NCBI GenBank assembly: GCA_046727955.1
Contig: JBKPDO010000166.1
Span: forward strand, 5,447 to 69,446
Source: DASVXQ01 sp046727955
GTDB lineage: Bacteria; Actinomycetota; CALGFH01
Length of the DNA stretch: 64,000 bases
Direction of reading: 5' to 3'
Both the position numbers and the translations under genes were made by a program. Every line of letters begins with the position of its first letter. Within the stretch, counting starts at the first letter, position 1. The notes under the pieces were generated by a model. It was not told the DNA's origin, searched no databases, and worked only from the letters and a program-made list of their open reading frames with translations. Shown here in pieces: positions 44,644 through 53,080 of this stretch.

Positions 44644-44967
44644 TTAGTCTCCGCCTGGGGCGTGCATGCCGAGACTACGGGAATCGCTCGACGCCGCGCC
44701 CGCGCGCCGGCGATCTCTGGTGGCCCGCAGTCGCCGGAGCCGCTCGACCAGGACTGGCTCCGCCTGGAGGGCCAGCGGATCGTCGAGCAACCGGCTCAGG
44801 AACTGGTAGTAGGCGGTCGGGCTGAGCCCCAGCTCACGCCGGATCGCCTCCTCCTTGGCCCCGGCAAAGCGCCACCAGCGCCGCTCGAAGGCGAGGATGG
44901 CAAGGTCCCGTGCTGCTAGACCGGATGGGCGGGGGGCCGCCGGGGCCGCCCCTTCGTCGGCAATCAT
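44644..44967 (-). CDS. DUF3263 protein
   Basis: A 107-residue protein. The DUF3263 core is LAARDLAILAFERRWWRFAGAKEEAIRRELGLSPTAYYQFLSRLLDDP. The fold looks like a sigma-70 region-4 or HTH module, so DNA binding is possible. A GGAGG site five bases before ATG 44967 decides the start over a longer frame to 45231. It forms an operon with the LytR_C gene and diverges from the NlpC/P60 hydrolase, which suggests a joint cell-wall role. Confidence 0.9.
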   Translation of the reverse strand: MIADEGAAPAAPRPSGLAARDLAILAFERRWWRFAGAKEEAIRRELGLSPTAYYQFLSRLLDDPLALQAEPVLVERLRRLRATRDRRRAGAASSDSRSLGMHAPGGD

Positions 44968-45073
44968 CCGCGCCTCCGCTACGTATTCCTCGAGGTGGCC
45001 ATCCACGCAGTTCTCCGTAGCCGCCAGCAGCCCAACCGGCTCGTCCGACCCCGGCCGGATGCCGGAATCGACG

Positions 45074-45114
45074 CAATATGTAGTGGTCAGCGGTACGTTA
45101 ACCCCTACATATTG
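45074..45114. promoter_or_regulatory. AT-rich 10-bp inverted repeat in a divergent intergenic region
   Basis: CAATATGTAG (45074-45083) and CTACATATTG (45105-45114) are perfect inverted copies, 31 bases from start to start (three helical turns). In DNA of this GC content such a site is unlikely by chance and looks like an operator controlling the DUF3263 and/or NlpC/P60 promoters. Confidence 0.55.
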
Positions 45115-45210
45115 GGAAGGCAAGGTGACTCGTGCGGCGCGGCCCTTTGTGGACAGAAGACTTGGCAGCCGCGGCTCGAGCGAGTAGATTCCGCGGCGTT
45201 TGATCACGGA

Positions 45211-45405
45211 ATGGTCACCGACAGGTAACAAGCCGTGTCCCCGCGGCCCACGTCGGAAAGCTGGAACCCCCGCACCGGCAGGCGCCGGTGCCCAGACGGG
45301 CCCCTCCGGCCCCCAGCGGAGGGGAGGACGCTTCCCCAGAGCTCCTCGTCCGTCTACCCGGCTGGTCCGCGGGCACGAGGAAAGGAGGCTGGGCTTGCCG
45401 TCCTG
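45211..45405 (+). ncRNA. long structured leader RNA of the NlpC/P60 gene, candidate ydaO/c-di-AMP-type riboswitch
   Basis: A series of stems precedes the hydrolase: CCGAC...GTCGG enclosing GACAGGTAAC, GCACCGGC-AGGC-type stem with GCCGGTGC, CCCCTCCG...CGGAGGGG, and CCTCGT...ACGAGG. Unpaired blocks GACAGGTAAC and GCTGGAACCCCC recall conserved pieces of the ydaO (c-di-AMP) class, which often controls cell-wall hydrolases in actinomycetes. The order of blocks does not match the standard arrangement as I remember it, so the class is uncertain; the strong folding potential is plain. The rest of the 478-base gap has no gene. Confidence 0.5.
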
Positions 45406-45445
45406 CGGTCGACGGTCCCCCCACCGCCGAGCGCATCGTCGTGCG

Positions 45446-46480
45446 ATGCCAACGCTGCTGATCGCGACGCTCGCGCTCCCCCTGGCGATGCTCTCGCTTG
45501 CGAGGCAGGACGGCGCCCAGGCCAGCCCCGCTCGTATCGCCCAGCTCGAGTCTCAGCTCGAGAAGCTCAACCAGCAGTCGGACCAGCTCGTCGAGCAGTA
45601 TCTACAGGCGAAGCTGACATTACAGCAGACCGAGCGCACGCTGAGCGCGCTCAGGCACGACGCGGACCAGGCCCAGCAGGCGTTGCGCGACGCGCAGCAG
45701 CGGCTCGGTGCGCGCGCCGCGGCCGCTTACGTCGACGGCCCAGGTAACAACCTCGCGGTTCTGCTGGGGGCCTCGGATCCCGGCGAGACCATCGACCGCG
45801 TCCAGGTCCTCGACCTGCTCGCGCGGCAGGACGGCGACCTGATGGCGACGCTGGACATCGCTGGCAAGAACTACCAGGCGCGGAAGAGCGCGCTCGAGGC
45901 GAGCGAACGCCAGCAGGCGAAGGAGGTCGCCGGGCTCGCCTCCAAGAAGGCCGAGATCGAGCACACGGTTGACCGGACCAGGCAGCTGCTCGCCCAGGTC
46001 AAGGCAGCTGACCGTGCCCGGCTGCTGGCGGCCGCCAACCACGCGTCGTCGGCCTCCGGCTCGGGCTCCGGCTCGGGCTCCGGCTCCTCGGGCGGCCAGC
46101 AGCCGTCCTTCCCGAACGTCCCCGCAAGCGGCGCGGCCGCCGAGGCGGTCGCCTTCGCCAAGGCTCAGGTGGGCAAGCCCTACCAGTTCGGCGCGTCCGG
46201 GCCCGGCGCCTACGACTGCTCCGGCCTCACCATGGCGGCCTGGGCGCAAGCGGGCGTCTCACTGCCCCACTCGGCCGCGATGCAGTACGACGTCACCCGT
46301 CACATCTCCTCGAGTGAGCTGCAGCCGGGGGACCTGATCTTCCGCTACAGCCCGATCTCGCACGTTGCCATGTATATCGGCGGTGGGCAGCAGATCGCCG
46401 CCACCCACACCGGCGATTTCGTTCGGGTCCAGTCGGCCAGCCTGTCGGGTATCGTCGGTTACGGCCGCCCTGCCGGATAG
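45446..46480 (+). CDS. NlpC/P60 peptidoglycan endopeptidase with coiled-coil
   Basis: A 344-residue secreted hydrolase. Signal peptide MPTLLIATLALPLAMLSLARQDGAQA. Residues 28-200 form a long coiled coil (IAQLESQLEKLNQQSDQLVEQYLQAK and following) like RipA/PcsB. A Gly/Ser repeat linker (SGSGSGSGSGS) precedes the NlpC/P60 domain with Cys in GAYDCSGLTMAAW, His in SPISHVAMYIGGG and the third polar residue in IAATHTGDF. It should cut D-Glu-mDAP bonds during division. Expression is probably governed by the structured leader upstream. Confidence 0.93.
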   Translation: MPTLLIATLALPLAMLSLARQDGAQASPARIAQLESQLEKLNQQSDQLVEQYLQAKLTLQQTERTLSALRHDADQAQQALRDAQQRLGARAAAAYVDGPGNNLAVLLGASDPGETIDRVQVLDLLARQDGDLMATLDIAGKNYQARKSALEASERQQAKEVAGLASKKAEIEHTVDRTRQLLAQVKAADRARLLAAANHASSASGSGSGSGSGSSGGQQPSFPNVPASGAAAEAVAFAKAQVGKPYQFGASGPGAYDCSGLTMAAWAQAGVSLPHSAAMQYDVTRHISSSELQPGDLIFRYSPISHVAMYIGGGQQIAATHTGDFVRVQSASLSGIVGYGRPAG

Positions 46481-46569
46481 AGGATAGAGCCAGCAGACCT
46501 CCGTCGACACCCTCAGAGAAGCAGAGAAGCAGAGAGAAGCCCGCAGCGCCCCCCGGTATCCCCCACGCT

Positions 46570-46593
46570 GAAGGCCCGCGAGTGCGGGCCTTC
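46570..46593 (+). terminator. terminator of the NlpC/P60 gene
   Basis: GAAGGCCCGC-GAGT-GCGGGCCTTC, a perfect 10-bp stem and four-base loop, about 90 bases after the stop. A short run of AGAGAAGC repeats (46514-46541) precedes it. The remaining bases to 46754 hold no supportable gene. Confidence 0.85.
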
Positions 46594-46754
46594 GGTGTTC
46601 CGGGGCTGTTTGATCCTCGGTGCCGGTCAATTTGGGGGCTCTGGGCGCTCGCCTGGTCCAGTTTCTGGCACTTTGGGCGGCCGCAAAAGGGCCCACCTGC
46701 GCGGCAAAGTGCCGCGCACGCGGCAAGGTCGGGCGTGTGGACCCGCCACCTGGA

Positions 46755-48032
46755 TCAGGGGAACAGGCCGCGCATGCGGTGGGCGTCCGCGACGCGGCCG
46801 ACCCCGATGACCTGGGCGCTCTCGCGCATGCTCAAGCCCCGCTCCTGGGCGAAGGCCGACACCTCCGCGTAGGCGCGTTCCATGACCGAGCGCATGCGCC
46901 CGTTCACGTCGTCCTCTGACCAGAAATAGGCCTGCAGGTCCTGTACCCACTCGAAATACGAGACCGTGACCCCGCCGGCGTTGGCCAGCACGTCGGGCAC
47001 CACCAGGCAGCCCCGGTCGTTCAGGACCTTGTCCGCCGCCGGCGTGGTCGGCCCGTTCGCCCCCTCCACGATGATCTCCGCCTTGACCGTGTCGACGTTG
47101 TCGGAGCGGATCACGCCCCCCAGCGCCGCCGGGATCAGCACGTCCAAGTCCAGCGCCAGCAGCTCGTCGTTGGAGATGCGGTCAGCGCCGGGAAAAGTGG
47201 CGACGGTGGACGATCCCGCCATGCGCCGGTGCCGAAGGATCGCCTGAGGGTTGAGACCACGCTCGTTGAACACGCCACCCTGCACGTCGGAGAGCGCCAC
47301 CACGTTGCAGCCGGCGTCGTGCAGCACCATGGCGACGCCTGAGCCGACCTTGCCGAACCCCTGGATCGCCACCCGCACGCGCGAAGGCTCGAGGCCGCGC
47401 TCGCGCAAGGCCATGAACAGGCAGTACATCACCCCGAGCGAGGTCGCGCCGGCACGGCCCTGGGAGCCGCCGATCGCCACCGGCTTGCCGGTCACCACGC
47501 TCGGCACCGAGTAGCCCTTGTTGACCGAGTAGGTGTCCATGAACCAGGCCATGACCTGATCGTCGGTGTTGACGTCCGGTGCGGGGATGTCCTTCTCGGG
47601 TCCGATGATCGGCAACAGCTCCGCCGCGTAGCGGCGCGTGAGCCGCTCCAGCTCGCCCCGCGACAGGCTGGCCGGGTCGACCACCACGCCACCCTTGGCG
47701 CCGCCGAAGGGGATGCCGACCACCGCGCACTTCCAGGTCATCCACATCGCCAGCGCGCGGATCTCGTCGGGCGACACCGTCGGGTGGTAGCGCATGCCGC
47801 CCTTGGCGGGCCCGCGGGTGACGTTGTGGTGGACCCGGTAGCCGGTGAACACCTCGAGCCGGCCGTCGTCGCGGCGCACCGGGACCGCCACGGTCAGCTC
47901 CCGCTTTGGGGTGGCCAGCAGGTCGCGCATGCCCTGGTCGAGTCCGAGGAAATCGGCCGCCGCCTCCAGCTGTGACAGCGCGGACTCCCAGGCGGTGGTG
48001 GTCTCGCGGAGTGATCCGGGCGCGCTGCTCAC
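46755..48032 (-). CDS. Glu/Leu/Phe/Val dehydrogenase, probable glutamate dehydrogenase
   Basis: A 425-residue oxidoreductase joining 2-oxoglutarate and ammonium (or the reverse). Substrate part: FTGYRVHHNVTRGPAKGGMRYHP, with catalytic Lys in ALAMWMTWKCAVVGIPFGGAKGG, and Asp in IPAPDVNTDDQVMAWFMDTYS. The nucleotide-binding glycine loop is VAIQGFGKVGSGVA followed by an acidic residue in VVALSDVQGG, consistent with NAD preference. Length and motifs fit GdhA of the hexameric 45-kDa class. Confidence 0.93.
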   Translation of the reverse strand: MSSAPGSLRETTTAWESALSQLEAAADFLGLDQGMRDLLATPKRELTVAVPVRRDDGRLEVFTGYRVHHNVTRGPAKGGMRYHPTVSPDEIRALAMWMTWKCAVVGIPFGGAKGGVVVDPASLSRGELERLTRRYAAELLPIIGPEKDIPAPDVNTDDQVMAWFMDTYSVNKGYSVPSVVTGKPVAIGGSQGRAGATSLGVMYCLFMALRERGLEPSRVRVAIQGFGKVGSGVAMVLHDAGCNVVALSDVQGGVFNERGLNPQAILRHRRMAGSSTVATFPGADRISNDELLALDLDVLIPAALGGVIRSDNVDTVKAEIIVEGANGPTTPAADKVLNDRGCLVVPDVLANAGGVTVSYFEWVQDLQAYFWSEDDVNGRMRSVMERAYAEVSAFAQERGLSMRESAQVIGVGRVADAHRMRGLFP

Positions 48033-48130
48033 CTTGCCGACACCTCCTGGCCAGCCTCATTGCCGGCCGTGCGCACCGAGCCACCCTCGTTGGCGGCCGT
48101 AACGTACCGTACCCTCAGTTCTCGATCCGT

Positions 48131-48229
48131 GTGGGGGAGCTCGCTCCCCCCACACCCCCAAGAGCGCCTGTGCCGTACTCAATCGGGAGCCGACACTGAC
48201 GCCGTACTCAATCGGGAGCCGACAGTGAC
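48131..48229. repeat. hairpin repeat plus 29-bp tandem duplication
   Basis: A GTGGGGGAG / CTCCCCCCAC hairpin at 48131-48153 belongs to the family seen at 34714 and elsewhere. It is followed by a 29-bp unit starting GCCGTACTCAATCGGGAGCC repeated twice (48172-48200, 48201-48229; one mismatch). It lies between the divergent dehydrogenase and M48 genes. Confidence 0.85.
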
Positions 48230-48291
48230 CGGGCAACTGTATGCTCGGCGGAAGGGGCCATCACGCCAGGCGAATCGTATCCTTGTGCGCC

Positions 48292-49320
48292 ATGAGCAGC
48301 TATGAGGGCTCCGGTGGCAGGCCGCTCGCGCCGGCAGGGCGCGGGCTCAGCGGCACGCTGCTGGGCATGCTGGCGATCGTGGTGGTCACCTGGCTGCTCT
48401 CCCTGGTGGTCGTGGGACCGCTGGCGTACGGGCTGGGGGTTGCCCTGACCGGCGCGGGCCGCACCGCCCTGCTGCTCGGCGCCGCCTGCTGGACGCTCAG
48501 CGCCGGGCTGCTGCTGCTGCGCCCGGTCGAGGCCCGCTTCGCGCGCATGCTGTTCAAGGTGCGCCGTCCCAGCGAGGCGGAGCTCCAGCGCATCGACCCG
48601 GTGTGGCGGCGGGCATGCCGCCGCGGCGGGGTCAGCCAGCGCGATTACATCCTGCGGGTCGAGGACAGCCAGCTCATCAACGCTTTCGCGCTCGGCGCCC
48701 ACTTCGTGGCCGTAACCCGGCGCGCCCTCGAGCTGCCCGACGAGCTGCTCGAGGCCGTGCTGGCGCACGAGCTCGGCCACCACCAGGACCTCCACCCGCT
48801 CGCGACCACCCTGGGATGGTGGTACCTGATGCCCTTCTCGCTGCTCTCCTGGCTGCTGTGGCGGGTGCGCGCGGTCACCAGGGCGCTGCACCGAGCCTTC
48901 TCCGGCCTCAGGGGCCGCATTGGGCGCATCTCCGGCGGACGCCCGCTGGAGGGCGCGCTCGGCCTGGTAGGCGTGCTGGTGATCCTCGGTGCCCTGCTGG
49001 TCGTCGGGCTGCTGCTGCTGGTGCTGCTGTGCGCGGTGTGGCTGCCGTTGTGGCTGCTGACCGGCCTGTCGCAGCTGCTGTCGGCGGCGCTGTCGCGGGC
49101 GGCGGAGTACGCCGCCGACCGGCGGGCCACCGAGCTGGGCTACGGCGCCGGCTTGATCCAGGTGCTCGCGCTGTTCGCGGTGGACGAGCAGCGCAGACCG
49201 CGCCGCGGCAGCCTCGCCGGGAGGCTGGCCTCGCACCCGACCTGCCAGGCCCGCATCGAGTCGGTGCGGCGCGCCCAGGCCCGAGGCGCTGGCACCGGCG
49301 CCGGTCCGGCCGCACCCTGA
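48292..49320 (+). CDS. M48 family membrane metalloprotease
   Basis: A 342-residue integral membrane protease. Two TM helices precede the catalytic domain (LLGMLAIVVVTWLLSLVVVG, LLLGAACWTLSAGLLLL), and more follow. The zinc site HELGHH is in LEAVLAHELGHHQDLHPLATT and the third ligand Glu in AAEYAADRRATELG. HtpX-like members degrade damaged membrane proteins. Start ATG 48292 is weakly supported by its ribosome site. Confidence 0.88.
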   Translation: MSSYEGSGGRPLAPAGRGLSGTLLGMLAIVVVTWLLSLVVVGPLAYGLGVALTGAGRTALLLGAACWTLSAGLLLLRPVEARFARMLFKVRRPSEAELQRIDPVWRRACRRGGVSQRDYILRVEDSQLINAFALGAHFVAVTRRALELPDELLEAVLAHELGHHQDLHPLATTLGWWYLMPFSLLSWLLWRVRAVTRALHRAFSGLRGRIGRISGGRPLEGALGLVGVLVILGALLVVGLLLLVLLCAVWLPLWLLTGLSQLLSAALSRAAEYAADRRATELGYGAGLIQVLALFAVDEQRRPRRGSLAGRLASHPTCQARIESVRRAQARGAGTGAGPAAP

Positions 49321-49367
49321 ACCCGGCGTCGCTATTCCGCGCAAACGAGGGGGAGAGAGGGGGAGAG

Positions 49368-49523
49368 ATGTTACGGCTGATCCCGTTCCTGCGGTCGCTG
49401 TACAGCTACAGTTGGGTAGTTGGGCTGCTGACCGCAATCCTCGCCCACTACGGCCTCGGCGTGCTGCTCCCGGCGCGCGGGCGCCTCGGCGAGCCCGCGG
49501 TCTCCGGCGGCGCGACGACCTGA
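49368..49523 (+). CDS. 51-residue single-span membrane protein
   Basis: ATG 49368 follows a strong GGGGGAGAG site. The product has one helix (SWVVGLLTAILAHYGLGVLL) flanked by a basic N-terminus and a soluble tail. No family is recognised. It follows the M48 gene by 47 bases and may be coupled to it. Its stop lies in a 13-bp minisatellite. Confidence 0.5.
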   Translation: MLRLIPFLRSLYSYSWVVGLLTAILAHYGLGVLLPARGRLGEPAVSGGATT

Positions 49524-49577
49524 CTGGACGACCTGACCGGACGACCTGACCGGACGACCTGACCGGACGACCTGACC
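49513..49577. repeat. 13-bp minisatellite
   Basis: The unit GGACGACCTGACC is repeated four times perfectly (49526-49577), with one variant copy before it. It ends 15 bases before the GTG start of the F420-type oxidoreductase and overlaps the end of the small upstream gene. Confidence 0.92.
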
Positions 49578-49592
49578 TGAGAGGGCATCGAG

Positions 49593-50603
49593 GTGCTGGA
49601 ATTCGGTATTTGCTTTTCGAGCGATCCACCGCCGTCGCGGATGGTCGAGCTGGCCAAGGCAGCGGAGGAGGCCGGGTTCGAGTACGCGTGGGCGTGGGAC
49701 TCGCACGTGCTGTGGCAGGACATCTACCCGATCTTCGCGCTGATGGCGCAGGCGACCTCCCGGATCCGCATGGGGCCGTGCGTGACCAACCCGGCCACGC
49801 GCGACCCCACCGTCACCGCCAGCACGCTGGCGACCCTCAACGACATCTCCGGCAACCGCATGGAGATGGGCATCGGTCGCGGCGACAGCGCCCGCCGGGT
49901 GATCGGGCAGGCGCCGGTGACGGTCGCGCGCATGGAGTGGGCCGCCAAGCTCATCAAGGACCTGGCCGAGGGCCGGCCGGTGCTCTACGACGGCGCTGAG
50001 ATCCAGCTCAAATGGGCCAAGGGCACGCTGCCGGTGTGGATCGCCGCCTACGGGCCCAAGGCGCTGCGCCTCGCCGGCCGCATCGGCGACGGGGTCATCC
50101 TGCAGCTGGCCGACCCGCACGTGATCCAGTGGCTGCTGCGCTGGGTGCGCGAGGGCGCCGAGGAGGCTGGCCGCCGTTTCGAGGACATCAGGGTGATGGC
50201 GGCCGCGCCCGCCTACGTCTCCAGCGACCGGGAGCACGCTCGCGAGCAGGTGCGCTGGTTCCCGGCGCTGGTCTCCAACCACGTCGTCGACCTGGTGAGC
50301 CGGTACCCGCGCGAGGAGCTGCCCGAGGAGCTGACCGCCTACATCGCCACGCGCGACCACTACGACTACGCCGACCACGGCCGCGTCGGTGCGGAGCACG
50401 CTTCATTCGTGAGCGACGAGGTGGTAGACCGGTTCTGTGTGATCGGCACACTGGAGGACTGCGAGCGGCGCCTGCACGAGCTGGAGGCGGTCGGGGTGCA
50501 CCAGTTCAACATCTACTCCATGGTGGACGACCCTGACGGCGTGATCCGGGCCTTCGACAAGGAACTGATCCCGTCCCTGACCGGCTCCCGGCCGGCTCCC
50601 TGA
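49593..50603 (+). CDS. LLM class F420-type oxidoreductase of a pyrimidine/hydantoin cluster
   Basis: A 336-residue luciferase-like barrel starting GTG 49593. Marks are MLEFGICFSSDPPPSRMVELAKAAEEAGFEYAWAWDSHVLW, MGPCVTNPATRDPTVTASTLATLND, GNRMEMGIGRGDSARRVIGQ. It matches the subgroup that in mycobacteria and relatives sits beside a nitrilase and dihydropyrimidinase. In that setting it may catalyse the F420-linked reduction of a pyrimidine or a related ring. This reaction is inferred from context. It is the first gene of the three-gene unit. Confidence 0.85.
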   Translation: MLEFGICFSSDPPPSRMVELAKAAEEAGFEYAWAWDSHVLWQDIYPIFALMAQATSRIRMGPCVTNPATRDPTVTASTLATLNDISGNRMEMGIGRGDSARRVIGQAPVTVARMEWAAKLIKDLAEGRPVLYDGAEIQLKWAKGTLPVWIAAYGPKALRLAGRIGDGVILQLADPHVIQWLLRWVREGAEEAGRRFEDIRVMAAAPAYVSSDREHAREQVRWFPALVSNHVVDLVSRYPREELPEELTAYIATRDHYDYADHGRVGAEHASFVSDEVVDRFCVIGTLEDCERRLHELEAVGVHQFNIYSMVDDPDGVIRAFDKELIPSLTGSRPAP

Positions 50604-50661
50604 CGACACAAGACGGACCGCGGGGGCAAGACCCTCGCAAACCCCCAGGAGGAAGCTGCTC

Positions 50662-51507
50662 ATGGCCACGATTCGGGCGGCCATCATCCAGGCCCACGCC
50701 AACATGCCGAAGGAGCAGGCGACCGAGAAGCACGTCGGGCTGATCGCCAAGGCGGCCGCGGAGGGCGCCCAGGTCACCTGCCTGCAGGAGATCTTCAACG
50801 GCCCTTACTTCCCGGCTGAGCAGGACCCCAAGTGGTACGCGACCGCCGAGCCGGAGGACGGCCCCACCGTGACGCGCATGCGGCAGGTCGCCCGCGACCA
50901 CAACATGGTGCTGGTCGTGCCCTTCTACGAGGAGGCGCAGGTCGGCGTCTACTACAACACGGCGGTGGTGATCGAGCGCGACGGCACTGTGCTCGGCAAG
51001 TACCGCAAGTCCCACATCCCACAAGTGGGGCCGTGCTTCTGGGAGAAGTACTACTTCAAGCCCGGCAACCTCGGGTACCCGGCATTCGACACCTCGATCG
51101 GCCGTATCGGGCTGATCATCTGCTACGACCGCCATTTCCCCGAGATCGCCAGGCAGCTCGGCCTGAAGGGCGTCGAGCTGGTGTTCAACCCGTCGGCCAC
51201 GGTCGAGTCGCTGTCGCGCTACCTGTGGGAGCTGGAGCAGCCGGCGCACGCGGTCGCCAACGGGTTCTGGATCGCGGCCGTCAACCGGGTGGGCACGGAG
51301 GAGCCGCTGAACCCCAACAGGTTCTACGGCTCGAGCTATTTCTGTGACCCGCGCGGGCAGATCGTGGCCAGGGCTTCGGAGGACGAGGACGAGGTGCTGG
51401 TCTGCGACGTCGACCTGGACAAGGTCCGCGAGGTGCGGAACACCTGGCAGTTCCTGCGCGACCGGCGCCCCGAGACCTACGGCGAGCTGACGCAGTTGCT
51501 GCCGTGA
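50662..51507 (+). CDS. nitrilase-superfamily amidase, beta-ureidopropionase-like
   Basis: A 281-residue C-N hydrolase. The catalytic triad is visible: Glu in TCLQEIFNGPYF, Lys in GKYRKSHIPQVG, Cys in LIICYDRHFPEIARQLG. FNPSATVESLSRYLWELEQPAHAVANG fits N-carbamoyl-beta-alanine (or N-carbamoyl-D-amino acid) amidohydrolases. It follows the oxidoreductase by 58 bases behind AGGAGGAAG and precedes dihydropyrimidinase, so it should do the last hydrolysis in pyrimidine breakdown. The stop codon sits at the start of an 80-bp tandem repeat. Confidence 0.92.
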   Translation: MATIRAAIIQAHANMPKEQATEKHVGLIAKAAAEGAQVTCLQEIFNGPYFPAEQDPKWYATAEPEDGPTVTRMRQVARDHNMVLVVPFYEEAQVGVYYNTAVVIERDGTVLGKYRKSHIPQVGPCFWEKYYFKPGNLGYPAFDTSIGRIGLIICYDRHFPEIARQLGLKGVELVFNPSATVESLSRYLWELEQPAHAVANGFWIAAVNRVGTEEPLNPNRFYGSSYFCDPRGQIVARASEDEDEVLVCDVDLDKVREVRNTWQFLRDRRPETYGELTQLLP

Positions 51508-51662
51508 TCCACGTGGGGGGAGCCCGCTCCCCCCACACCCCCCAGAGTCAAGATCGTTCCGGGGTACCGTTCCGGGGGTCACCGTGATCCACGTGGGGGG
51601 AGCCCGCTCCCCCCACACCCCCCAGAGTCAAGATCGTTCCGGGGTACCGTTTCGGGGTCACC
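51504..51662. repeat. 80-bp tandem duplication carrying the hairpin repeat
   Basis: Two copies (51504-51583 and 51584-51662, one deletion and a substitution apart). Each begins GTGATCCAC, has the GTGGGGGGAG / CTCCCCCCAC stem, then AGAGTCAAGATCGTTCCGGG. The first copy starts inside the nitrilase stop. They separate the nitrilase from the dihydropyrimidinase. Confidence 0.95.
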
Positions 51663-51681
51663 GTTGTCGATTGGAGGGCAC

Positions 51682-53061
51682 ATGCGCACGCTCATCAGGG
51701 ACGGCACGGTGGTCACCGCCACCGAGACCATGGCCGCCGACGTGCTCGTCGATGGCGAGCGGGTGGTGGCGGTCGGCAGTAGCCTCAGCGTCCCGGCCGA
51801 CCGCATCATCGATGCGGCCGAGCGGCTGGTCACGCCGGGCGCGATCGACGTCCACACCCACCTGGAGATGCCGTTCGGCGGGACCTTCTCCCGCGACGAC
51901 TTCGCCACCGGGACGGCGGCCGCGGCGTGGGGCGGGACCACCACCATCGTGGACTTCGCCGTGCCAGAGCAGGGCGAGTCGCTGCAGAGCGCGGCGGAGC
52001 GCTGGCACCAGAAGGCCGGGCCGAAGGCGCACGTGGACTACGGCTTCCACATGATCGTCCGCGAGGTCAACGACCGCACCCTGGCCGGCATGGATGCCCT
52101 GGTCGACCAGGGCATCACCTCGTTCAAGCTGTTCATGGCGTACCCGGGCGTGTTCATGGTGGACGACGCCTCGCTGTTCCGTGCCATGAGCCGCTCGAGC
52201 GACAATGGCGCCCTGATCATGCTGCACGCGGAGAACGGCGGCCCGATCGACGTGCTGATCCAGCGCTATCTGGCGGAGGGCCGGACCGATCCCGTCAACC
52301 ACGGCCTGACCCGGCCCGCCTCCATGGAGGGCGAGGCGACCCACCGCGCGATCGCCCTCGCGGAGCTCGCCGGGGTCGCCGTCTACATCGTCCACCTCTC
52401 CTCGGCGGACGCGCTCAACGCGGTGCGCGAGGCACGCGACGCCGGCACCGCGGCGCTGGCGGAGACCTGCCCGCAGTACCTGTTCCTGTCGGCGGACGAC
52501 CTGGCGCGCCCGGGCTTCGAGGGCGCCAAGTACGTCTGCTCCCCACCGCTGCGGCCAAAGCACCACCAGGCCGACCTGTGGAACGGCCTGCGCTCGGACG
52601 ACCTGCAGCTGGTCGCCACTGACCACTGCCCGTTCGACTTCAAAGACCAGAAGCAGATGGGGCTGGGCAATTTCGCCAAGATCCCCAACGGGCTGCCCGG
52701 TATCGAGGACCGCTACACGCTGCTCTACGACGGCGGCGTGCGCTCGGGGCAGATCACCCTGAACCGCTTCGTCGAGCTGGTCGCGACCGCCCCGGCCAAG
52801 CTGTTCGGGCTGTACCCGCGCAAGGGCACGATCGCGCCCGGCTCGGACGCGGACATCGTGGTGTTCGACCCGGACACCGAGCGGGTGCTGTCCGCCTCGA
52901 CGCACCACATGAACGTCGATTACTCCTGTTACGAGGGTCGCGACGTGCACGGCGTCCCCGAGGTGGTGCTGCAGCGCGGCCAGGTGCTGGTCGACCACGG
53001 CAAGCTCCTGGCCCAGCCGGGCCAGGGCCGGTTCCTGGCCCGGAGCCGCTCCGGCCTGTAG
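51682..53061 (+). CDS. hydA: dihydropyrimidinase (D-hydantoinase)
   Basis: A 459-residue cyclic amidohydrolase. Metal ligands are the HTH of GAIDVHTHLEM, the carbamylated Lys in GITSFKLFMAYPG, His in IMLHAENG, His in YIVHLSS and Asp in LVATDHCPFDF. It opens dihydrouracil, dihydrothymine or hydantoins to N-carbamoyl amino acids, which the upstream nitrilase would hydrolyse. ATG 51682 follows TTGGAGGG. The beta-alanine aminotransferase often found with this set is absent here. Confidence 0.95.
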   Translation: MRTLIRDGTVVTATETMAADVLVDGERVVAVGSSLSVPADRIIDAAERLVTPGAIDVHTHLEMPFGGTFSRDDFATGTAAAAWGGTTTIVDFAVPEQGESLQSAAERWHQKAGPKAHVDYGFHMIVREVNDRTLAGMDALVDQGITSFKLFMAYPGVFMVDDASLFRAMSRSSDNGALIMLHAENGGPIDVLIQRYLAEGRTDPVNHGLTRPASMEGEATHRAIALAELAGVAVYIVHLSSADALNAVREARDAGTAALAETCPQYLFLSADDLARPGFEGAKYVCSPPLRPKHHQADLWNGLRSDDLQLVATDHCPFDFKDQKQMGLGNFAKIPNGLPGIEDRYTLLYDGGVRSGQITLNRFVELVATAPAKLFGLYPRKGTIAPGSDADIVVFDPDTERVLSASTHHMNVDYSCYEGRDVHGVPEVVLQRGQVLVDHGKLLAQPGQGRFLARSRSGL

Positions 53062-53080
53062 GCCGGCGCGGGAGCCGGCA

